Shown: positions 1-4,976 of the stretch, one piece after another
Layout: each line of letters opens with the position of its first letter
How positions within the stretch are numbered: the stretch's first letter is position 1
Assembly: GCA_030633285.1 (NCBI GenBank)
Contig: DAOVTC010000079.1
Location: 1-5,867, forward strand
Length of the DNA: 5,867 bases
From: Flavobacteriaceae bacterium
GTDB taxonomy: Bacteria; Bacteroidota; Bacteroidia; Flavobacteriales; Flavobacteriaceae
Reading direction: 5' to 3'
Notes under the pieces: generated by a model
What the model saw: the letters and a program-made list of their open reading frames with translations, nothing else
Databases searched by the model: none
What the model was told of the DNA's origin: nothing
Made by a program: the position numbers and the translations under genes

Positions 1-1125
1 ATTTTAGGTGCTGGTATGGTAGGCAGTGCAATGGCAATTGATTTGGCAAAAAATCACCAAGTTACTTCATCCGACTTCAGTATAAAACCTTTAGAAAAAA
101 TTAAATCTAAAAACCCAAGTATCAATACTCTACAAATTGACGTAACAAAAAAAGCAGAATTAATAAATACTTTACAAGCTTTTGATTTAATAGTTTGTGC
201 AGTACCAGGGTTTTTAGGATTTGATACATTAAAAACCATTATTAAAGCCAAAAAGGATGTGGTTGATATTTCCTTTTTTCCTGAAAATGCGCTTGAATTA
301 AATAAATTGGCAAAACAGAATAATGTAACTGCTATTGTTGATTGTGGTGTTGCACCAGGAATGGGAAACATATTATTGGGATATCAAAATGAACAAATAA
401 AAGTTACCGATTTTGAATGCTTAGTGGGTGGTTTACCTAAAACTAAAAAATGGCCTTTTAATTATAAAGCACCGTTTTCACCAATTGATGTAATTGAAGA
501 ATATACTCGTCCTGCAAGATATATTGAAAATAGTAAACTAATCATTAGGGAAGCACTAACTGATGTTGAATTGGTTGAATTTGATAAAGTTGGCACTTTA
601 GAATCTTTTAATTCTGATGGATTGCGTTCGTTAATTTTTACCATGCCACACATACCAAATATGAAGGAAAAAACTTTACGTTATCCTGGGCATATTGAAT
701 ATATTCAGGTTTTAAAAAAAAGTGGGTTTTTTGATACTGAGAAAATAGAAATAAATGGTACTAAAATATCTCCAATTGATTTTACTAACAAAATTTTATT
801 TAAAGAATGGTTTTTAGAAGATAATGAAGAAGAGCTCACTGTAATGAAAATTACCATAAAAGGTATTAATAAAAAAGGTAATAATGAGGAAATTATTTAT
901 GATTTACAAGATGAGTTTTGCCAAGAAACTCAAACTTCATCAATGGCAAGAACAACGGGCTATACTGCTACTGCAGCTGCTAATTTAATTTTAAATAATT
1001 TATTTAATGAAAAAGGTGTTTTTCCACCTGAGAAGGTTGGAAAACATAAAGTTTGTTATGAATTTGTATTAGATTACTTAAAAGACAGAAATATTACTTA
1101 TCTTAAAACTATAATAAATATTTAA
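1..1125 (+). CDS. Saccharopine dehydrogenase family NAD(P)-dependent oxidoreductase, 5'-partial
   Basis: The reading frame is open from base 1, so the true start lies a few codons upstream. The ATG at 16 falls inside the Rossmann dinucleotide loop and cannot be the start. Numbering from base 1, the loop GAGMVG is at residues 3-8 after a hydrophobic strand, as in saccharopine dehydrogenase N-terminal NAD(P)-binding domains. Further family-like segments are DCGVAPGMGN (114-123), ESFNSDGLRSL (201-211), TLRYPGH (225-231) and SSMARTTGY (313-321) near the C-terminus. The 374 visible residues are almost full length. Characterised members oxidise saccharopine to 2-aminoadipate semialdehyde and glutamate in lysine metabolism. 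Relatives act on carboxynorspermidine and other secondary amines, so the substrate is inferred only. The protein is probably cytoplasmic. It is followed after 2 nt by tag, so the two genes are likely co-transcribed, although no shared pathway is evident. Confidence 0.87.
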   Translation: MLGAGMVGSAMAIDLAKNHQVTSSDFSIKPLEKIKSKNPSINTLQIDVTKKAELINTLQAFDLIVCAVPGFLGFDTLKTIIKAKKDVVDISFFPENALELNKLAKQNNVTAIVDCGVAPGMGNILLGYQNEQIKVTDFECLVGGLPKTKKWPFNYKAPFSPIDVIEEYTRPARYIENSKLIIREALTDVELVEFDKVGTLESFNSDGLRSLIFTMPHIPNMKEKTLRYPGHIEYIQVLKKSGFFDTEKIEINGTKISPIDFTNKILFKEWFLEDNEEELTVMKITIKGINKKGNNEEIIYDLQDEFCQETQTSSMARTTGYTATAAANLILNNLFNEKGVFPPEKVGKHKVCYEFVLDYLKDRNITYLKTIINI

Positions 1126-1127
1126 GC

Positions 1128-1697
1128 ATGAATAAAACCAGATGTTCTTGGTGTGGAGATGATACACTCTATGTTACTTATCATGATGAAGAATGGGGTG
1201 TTCCCGTTTATGATGATGACAAACTTTTTGAATTTTTAATTCTAGAAACATTTCAAGCAGGTTTAAGTTGGATTACTGTTTTACGAAAACGAGAAAACTT
1301 TAGAAATGCTTTTGATAATTTTAATTATCAAAAAATTGCTGATTACGATGAAAATAAATTTAAAGAATTAATGAATAATGCTGGAATTATTCGTAATAAA
1401 TTAAAAATAAAAGCTACCATAACCAATGCTATTTCTTTTATGGAAATTCAAAAAGAATTTGGTTCATTTTCAAAATATATCTGGGAATTTGTCAATAACA
1501 AACCTATTAACTATAACTGGAAAAGTCTAGATGAAATTCCTGCAAAAACAGAGCTTTCTGATAAACTTTCTAAAGATTTAAAAAAACGTGGATTCAAATT
1601 TGTAGGTTCAACTGTTATATATGCACATATGCAAGCAACCGGTATGGTAAATGATCATGTTGTTAGTTGCTTTAGACATCAGGAGGTTTTAAATTAA
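1128..1697 (+). CDS. tag: DNA-3-methyladenine glycosylase I
   Basis: This 189-aa protein matches the whole length of the Tag family (E. coli Tag is about 187 aa). It removes 3-methyladenine from alkylated DNA, the first step of base excision repair. The structural zinc ligands known from E. coli Tag all have counterparts: C6, H19 (in YHDEEWG), H177 and C181 (in NDHVVSC). The base-binding pocket is also kept, with Y15, Y18, catalytic-site E40 and W48 in the segment ETFQAGLSWITVLRKREN. The conserved KKRGFKFVGST segment lies near residues 152-162. The helix-hairpin-helix fold therefore looks intact. The ATG comes 2 nt after the stop of the upstream dehydrogenase gene with no ribosome-binding site, so translational coupling is likely. 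The stop codon directly touches the stop of the convergent minus-strand gene. No adaptive-response (ada) signal is visible in the window. Confidence 0.97.
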   Translation: MNKTRCSWCGDDTLYVTYHDEEWGVPVYDDDKLFEFLILETFQAGLSWITVLRKRENFRNAFDNFNYQKIADYDENKFKELMNNAGIIRNKLKIKATITNAISFMEIQKEFGSFSKYIWEFVNNKPINYNWKSLDEIPAKTELSDKLSKDLKKRGFKFVGSTVIYAHMQATGMVNDHVVSCFRHQEVLN

Positions 1698-2153
1698 TTA
1701 CTTTTTTATTTTCAATACTCGGTTTTCTTTTTCAGCTTCTAAATCTTTATAACGTCCAATTATAAAACCTAAGAACATTCCAAACATCATTCCCGTAGAA
1801 ACTCCTGAAGCTTCACCAAAAACTGAAGCGCCAATTGCGACTCCAAAAGTCATTCCTAATCCTATCCCCAGAGTAGCGTAGTGCCCTTTAGTTATCAAAG
1901 AGAATTCTTCAATTAAATATTCTTTAAACTTTCTAAGTTTTCGTCTAAAATATATTCTTTTATATTTAGGAAGAATTGTTAACTCTAGCTGGCTAAGAAA
2001 TGTTTCTATAGATTGGATCTCTATTTCAGTCATCTCTCTATTTTCTAGAGATGTAAGAATTTCTGTAAATTCTTTATAAATCTTTAATTCAGATTCTTTT
2101 TGGGTTTGATTTTTTAAACCTTCAAGAATGTTTATGGTATTATTAATTGTCAT
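1698..2153 (-). CDS. Glycine-zipper two-helix membrane protein of unknown function
   Basis: This 151-aa protein has two parts. Residues 1-90 are charged and helical, rich in Glu and Lys with a basic patch at about 63-78, and are probably cytoplasmic and coiled-coil-like. Residues 92-134 form a hydrophobic hairpin with two helices. Each helix carries a perfect glycine zipper: G96, G100, G104, G108 in the first and G121, G125, G129, G133 in the second. Such GxxxG series pack helices closely and are typical of oligomeric membrane proteins. The tail (135-151) is charged. No enzymatic motif is seen. It is the last gene of the sigma-factor cluster, 62 nt after the four-helix protein gene, and has its own copy of the cluster promoter motif about 18 nt before the ATG. 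This suggests it is a direct target of the sigma factor. Its stop abuts the stop of tag. A role as membrane stress effector or oligomer-former is inference only. Confidence 0.8.
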   Translation of the reverse strand: MTINNTINILEGLKNQTQKESELKIYKEFTEILTSLENREMTEIEIQSIETFLSQLELTILPKYKRIYFRRKLRKFKEYLIEEFSLITKGHYATLGIGLGMTFGVAIGASVFGEASGVSTGMMFGMFLGFIIGRYKDLEAEKENRVLKIKK

Positions 2154-2170
2154 GATTAGTGTTTTATTGG

Positions 2171-2202
2171 TTAGTGGCTTCAGTTGTAAATTATTACACC
2201 CT
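2171..2202 (-). promoter_or_regulatory. Predicted ECF-type promoter, internal copy, before the glycine-zipper gene
   Basis: On the minus strand the sequence reads AGGGTGTAATA (2202-2192), 12 nt, then AGCCACTAA (2179-2171). TGTAAT and CACTAA are 16 nt apart, which fits a -35/-10 pair read by an ECF sigma factor. An A-tract (complement of the T-run at 2209-2217) lies 6 nt upstream, like an UP element. ATAAAAC follows the -10 box at the expected start of transcription, leaving a leader of only about 12-15 nt before the ATG at 2153. The motif matches the copy at 3610-3641 base for base in both boxes. No vegetative TAnnTTTG box is present in this 62-nt gap. Confidence 0.72.
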
Positions 2203-2215
2203 ATATAGTTTTTTT

Positions 2216-2878
2216 TTAATTAGAGGCTCTTAATTCTTCCATATCTGTTAATAAGGTATCGAGTCTTCGCAAGATTCGTCCATATCCTAAATTAAGATCC
2301 CATTTGCCAATTCTTCCTCCAAAATATGCGAAAAAAGCGACTCCAAATATCAATCCTAGGATTACAAATAATGGCGTGCCAAAAACTAGTAACATATCTG
2401 GGTTACCCTCTAGTAAATAATTCACTAAATCTTGTCCTGGTATATTCCCGCCAAAGCCTCCAAACCAAAAACCTGCAACCAAAGAAAGAAAAACATAGGG
2501 GTATAAAAATCTAGATAGTTTAGTGTTAAACTGGATCATATCCTTTGTCCAATCATCGAATGATTTAAGATATTGGTAACTGTTTAAATTATTATCAATC
2601 TTATCTAGTTTATTTTTAAACTTAAGAGCAAAAAATGCAATAAAGAGGAATAAGAAAAACATTGGGATTCCCATATAGGGGATCTTTACCACAATGTTTA
2701 CTGGCAGAATAATTAATGCAAACAATACAATTCCAATTATATTTATCTTATACATTCTTCTAAATTTATCTACAATATCTATAGATTTTTGATTGTACAG
2801 ATCGTTTAGCTTTGGAGCTATTAAGGCGTCATTTTTTAAAAATCCTTCTTTCCAAATTGTTTCTATTGACTTTTCCAT
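2216..2878 (-). CDS. Four-helix membrane protein paired with ECF sigma factor, putative anti-sigma factor
   Basis: This 220-aa protein starts with a soluble segment of about 43 residues containing IWKEGFLKND (8-17). Four predicted membrane helices follow at about 44-66, 70-87, 125-144 and 162-187, with a charged helical stretch (88-124) between helices two and three. The basic and acidic tail (188-220) includes GRILRRLDTLL. There is no signal peptide and no cysteine at all, so the zinc-binding HxxxCxxC anti-sigma (ZAS) domain is absent. The ATG lies 1 nt after the stop of the sigma-factor gene, implying translational coupling and near-equal output, the usual arrangement for a sigma/anti-sigma pair. 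The anti-sigma role is inferred from position and topology. The N-terminal segment and the 88-124 loop are the candidate sigma-binding surfaces. It could instead be a sensor or an effector of the regulon. Confidence 0.82.
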   Translation of the reverse strand: MEKSIETIWKEGFLKNDALIAPKLNDLYNQKSIDIVDKFRRMYKINIIGIVLFALIILPVNIVVKIPYMGIPMFFLFLFIAFFALKFKNKLDKIDNNLNSYQYLKSFDDWTKDMIQFNTKLSRFLYPYVFLSLVAGFWFGGFGGNIPGQDLVNYLLEGNPDMLLVFGTPLFVILGLIFGVAFFAYFGGRIGKWDLNLGYGRILRRLDTLLTDMEELRASN

Positions 2879-2879
2879 G

Positions 2880-3359
2880 TTATGCTAATATTTTTTTTAA
2901 TCGTTCTTTAATTCTTTTAACTCTAACACCAATATTATTAGGATTGGTACCAATAATATCTGCAATTTCTTGATAAGATTTTTCTTCTAAATAAAGTAGA
3001 ATAACCCCTCTATCTATTTCAGATAATTGCCTAATAGCATCATATAACTGATTTAGAGATTCATCTGAAAATGCACGACTACCCTCAACTGCTTCTGGTG
3101 GTAAATAGTCTGAAGTATTGTTTTGTTTATTGTTTTTCTTTTTCTTTAGTAGTGTTAAACATACATTTAATGACAATCTATAGATCCAAGTCGACCACTC
3201 AGATTGTTCTTTAAAATTGTCCTTACTTCTCCAAATCTGTAAACAAACCTCTTGATAATAATCTTCAAAATCTTCCTGAGAATTAGTATAAGCCCTACAA
3301 ATCTTAATGATTATTCCGGAATAGGGTAAAATGGATAAGGTGTAAAAATCGCTACTCAT
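2880..3359 (-). CDS. RNA polymerase sigma factor, sigma-70 family, ECF type
   Basis: This 159-aa protein has the two-domain ECF layout with no region 1 or 3. Region 2 spans about residues 10-73. It includes the region 2.1/2.2 segment FEDYYQEVCLQIWRS (31-45), which binds core polymerase, and the aromatic 2.3/2.4 segment WSTWIYRLSLNVCL (55-68), which melts and reads the -10 box. A Lys- and Asn-rich linker (72-82) and an acidic stretch lead to region 4 (about 100-158). Its helix-turn-helix, SYQEIADIIGTNPNNIGVRV (128-147), would contact the -35 box. The length is normal for the group. The start is supported by the 14-nt gap to the upstream gene and by MSSDFYTLSILPYSG, which begins just before region 2. 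The gene lies between two membrane-protein genes, and its likely promoter motif occurs twice in the cluster, so it is probably autoregulated and controlled by the adjacent four-helix protein. Confidence 0.94.
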   Translation of the reverse strand: MSSDFYTLSILPYSGIIIKICRAYTNSQEDFEDYYQEVCLQIWRSKDNFKEQSEWSTWIYRLSLNVCLTLLKKKKNNKQNNTSDYLPPEAVEGSRAFSDESLNQLYDAIRQLSEIDRGVILLYLEEKSYQEIADIIGTNPNNIGVRVKRIKERLKKILA

Positions 3360-3373
3360 TTTATATCTCTAGT

Positions 3374-3580
3374 TTAACACTTAATTTTATTGTTTTCAGG
3401 TTTACAAGATAAATTATTTGTCCCATTTAAAAATATAGAAACATTTATTGCTCCCGCAATTATTAAGAAATTTATTATTTGCTCATACCCTTCAATTGTT
3501 TTTAACAATAAGCTAACAATTAATATTGCTGCTGCCCAAACAAGTACAATTTTAATTTCTGTTCTTTTATTAGTTTTCAT
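3374..3580 (-). CDS. Small two-helix membrane protein heading the sigma-factor operon
   Basis: This 68-aa protein has a basic N-terminus (KTNKR), helix one at about 10-26, a short polar turn (27-34), helix two at about 35-51 and a polar tail of 17 residues. The tail has cysteines at 59 and 68, the last residue. The N-terminal charge pattern predicts both termini in the cytoplasm. It is not recognised as a named family. It is judged a real gene because it sits between the predicted promoter at 3610-3641 and the sigma-factor ATG, 14 nt from the latter, on the same strand, and has a sensible membrane-protein composition. A plus-strand frame of equal length lies antisense to it but has no such context. 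It may modulate the sigma/anti-sigma pair or be a sigma-controlled effector. Both ideas are inference. Confidence 0.7.
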   Translation of the reverse strand: MKTNKRTEIKIVLVWAAAILIVSLLLKTIEGYEQIINFLIIAGAINVSIFLNGTNNLSCKPENNKIKC

Positions 3581-3609
3581 TTTATGTTTTATTTAAAAGT
3601 TTTATCTAT

Positions 3610-3641
3610 TTAGTGGCTGAACTTACTGAATATTACACCCT
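3610..3641 (-). promoter_or_regulatory. Predicted ECF-type autoregulatory promoter of the sigma-factor operon
   Basis: On the minus strand AGGGTGTAATA (3641-3631) is followed after 12 nt by AGCCACTAA (3618-3610), giving a 16-nt gap between TGTAAT and CACTAA. Both boxes are identical to those at 2171-2202, while the 12-nt spacers differ (ttcagtaagttc against atttacaactga). That pattern suggests selection on the boxes rather than recent duplication. An A-tract (complement of the T-run at 3650-3656) lies 8 nt upstream, and ATAAAAC follows downstream. The leader to the ATG at 3580 would be about 20-25 nt. No CAAAnnTA (reverse TAnnTTTG) occurs between 3581 and 3733, so no vegetative promoter for this operon is visible. 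Confidence 0.75.
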
Positions 3642-3733
3642 GATGAATATTTTTTTGAATTGATTTAGATTTTTAGCTTAACCATAGTTTTTAAAAGCCT
3701 ATTTTAAAACTGATTAAAGGCTCCTTTAGACAT

Positions 3734-3767
3734 AAAAAAAGCAAGTATTTAATTACTTGCTTTTTTT
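3734..3767 (-). terminator. Rho-independent terminator of the SRPBCC/GyrI gene, symmetric
   Basis: This is a perfect inverted repeat. The arm at 3734-3747 (seven A, then GCAAGTA) pairs with 3754-3767 (TACTTGC, then seven T) around a 6-nt loop. Read on the minus strand it lies 36 nt after the stop codon at 3804 and ends in a T-run, so it should end the SRPBCC/GyrI transcript. It would also keep readthrough out of the sigma operon, whose predicted promoter lies about 90 nt further on. The symmetry means it could act on the plus strand too, but no plus-strand gene needs it here. Confidence 0.88.
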
Positions 3768-3803
3768 ATATCAATACTTAATGATTATGACTTCAACTAA
3801 TAT

Positions 3804-4823
3804 TTATTCCACAGGTATAAAAATCTCTGTAATTAAATCAGCAGGGTTTGGAGTGCTATGTGGGTTATTTGCATACACTTCAAAAGGTTCGCCATTTTCA
3901 ATCATATTATAATCACTAAGATTTGCAATTTCTTTCATTGCGGTTTCCCAAGCTTCTTTTGAATTTTCATAACTACCTTTTAAAGTAGTTTTAAAATATT
4001 TTCCACTTTCCATAAATCCAGATAAAATATCACTTCCTCTAGGTGTAATCACTCTTTCTGATACTAGATAACAAACTGAAAACATGGTTGTACCATTTTC
4101 TTCATCATATTTATGATACAAAGTAAAAGGACTTCCATTAGTTCTAATATTATTTTCTTTATTAAAACCATAAATCTTTAATAACAATAATGGATACTTA
4201 TCCTCTATTTCATCAATTTTACAAGAAGTTGTTGTATATAAATAATATCCACCACTATAATCAACTACTCCATCTATTTTAATACTATAAACTTTGATGT
4301 CTTTTTGAATATTTTCATCTAAAAGTTCTAATCCCCTTTCTTCCATAGGTCCGATTTGCTCTCCCATATTACTTGCCATAAAACGGGTGAAAAATCCCAT
4401 TTCACCTTTCATTCCCCAAGTTAAATTGGTACCTTCTTCTACTTTTTCTAAAACCCAATACACATCTGATCTCATATCTCCAAAAGGAGTTTTAAAAATA
4501 ATTTCTTGATCTAAACTTTTAGGTTTTTCTACTTTTAAAGTATTCATAATACCACTTCCATCTTTTCCCGTCCATGAATACGAACCTCCTTCACCAACAG
4601 TATTTTCAGCATAAACAGCCTCAATTGTAGGGTCTTCTTCATACCATGGCCCCCAGTCTTTCCAATTTTTATAATCGTTTAACTCATTAAAAACCACTTC
4701 TGGTTGAGCCTTAATAATTCTTGATCTTTGCACATCATAATTACCATCTAAAGTTGCTAAATAAATTGCACCTACAACAATTAAAATTAATATCAGAATT
4801 AAAATATATTTTAAAATTTTCAT
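3804..4823 (-). CDS. Membrane-anchored SRPBCC and GyrI-like two-domain protein
   Basis: This 339-aa protein starts with one strongly hydrophobic helix (about 4-24, mostly Ile and Leu) after MKILK, with no obvious cleavage site, so it reads as a signal anchor. Residues 28-173 resemble an SRPBCC (polyketide cyclase/dehydrase-like) domain. The start DVQRSRIIKAQPEVVFNELN and the following NWKDWGPW are typical, and a final helix, MGEQIGPMEERGLELLDENI (153-172), closes the fold. Residues 176-339 resemble a GyrI-like small-molecule-binding domain (the AraC effector-binding fold), with KGSYENSKEAWETAM (282-296), PFEVYANNP (313-321) and the final strand ITEIFIPVE. Both folds bind hydrophobic or cationic small ligands, and no DNA-binding domain is present. 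The positive-inside rule places the soluble domains in the periplasm, which is inference. It has its own promoter at 4852-4859 and a strong terminator, so it is monocistronic. Ligand and role are unknown. Confidence 0.88.
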   Translation of the reverse strand: MKILKYILILILILIVVGAIYLATLDGNYDVQRSRIIKAQPEVVFNELNDYKNWKDWGPWYEEDPTIEAVYAENTVGEGGSYSWTGKDGSGIMNTLKVEKPKSLDQEIIFKTPFGDMRSDVYWVLEKVEEGTNLTWGMKGEMGFFTRFMASNMGEQIGPMEERGLELLDENIQKDIKVYSIKIDGVVDYSGGYYLYTTTSCKIDEIEDKYPLLLLKIYGFNKENNIRTNGSPFTLYHKYDEENGTTMFSVCYLVSERVITPRGSDILSGFMESGKYFKTTLKGSYENSKEAWETAMKEIANLSDYNMIENGEPFEVYANNPHSTPNPADLITEIFIPVE

Positions 4824-4851
4824 ATGAGTGAGAATTAGGTTATTAATGAAT

Positions 4852-4878
4852 CAAATATAGGTAAATTAAAATAATCAA
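4852..4878 (-). promoter_or_regulatory. Predicted vegetative promoter of the SRPBCC/GyrI gene
   Basis: The minus strand carries TATATTTG (4859-4852), a full match to the Bacteroidetes -7 consensus TAnnTTTG, about 28 nt before the ATG at 4823. The upstream TTG (4878-4876) lies 16 nt away, closer than the usual 19-21, so the -33 half is weak. The predicted leader is about 20 nt. Confidence 0.5.
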
Positions 4879-4912
4879 TTAATTTATAAGATTTTTAAAT
4901 TAATATCAATTT

Positions 4913-4944
4913 TTTGGTCAACAATAGGTTTTTAGCTAAATTTG
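4913..4944 (+). promoter_or_regulatory. Predicted vegetative promoter of rsgA
   Basis: TTTG at 4913-4916 is followed after exactly 20 nt by TAAATTTG at 4937-4944. This matches the Bacteroidetes -33/-7 arrangement (TTTG, about 19-21 nt, TAnnTTTG) in both boxes and spacing. Transcription should begin near 4950, giving a leader of about 25 nt before the ATG at 4977. It diverges from the SRPBCC/GyrI promoter. Confidence 0.68.
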
Positions 4945-4976
4945 AAATTAATATTTTAAATTTTTATCATTAAGAA

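Noticed and set aside
54..653. Minus-strand open frames at 54-371 and 462-653
   Set aside because: They lie fully within the well-supported saccharopine dehydrogenase gene and have no recognisable domain.
1681..1686. AGGAGG, a perfect Shine-Dalgarno-like hexamer at the end of tag
   Set aside because: No plus-strand start or gene follows, and other genes in the window do not use Shine-Dalgarno sequences. It encodes ordinary C-terminal residues of tag.
2201..2208. Short palindrome CTATATAG next to the internal promoter's -35 box
   Set aside because: It is only 8 bp of AT-rich sequence and is not present at the other promoter copy, so there is no support for an operator.
2326..2514. Plus-strand 62-codon open frame
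   Set aside because: It is antisense to the four-helix membrane protein, with a basic composition typical of shadow frames and no supporting signals.
3390..3596. Plus-strand 68-codon hydrophobic open frame
   Set aside because: It is antisense to the minus-strand 68-aa gene, has no promoter or operon context, and runs into the leader of that gene. Its hydrophobic character is explained by AT-rich sequence opposite a membrane protein.
4041..4050. AGGTGTAATC on the plus strand, resembling the -35 box of the sigma motif
   Set aside because: It lies inside the SRPBCC/GyrI coding region on the opposite strand, no CACTAA-like box follows at 16 nt, and no gene starts downstream on that strand.
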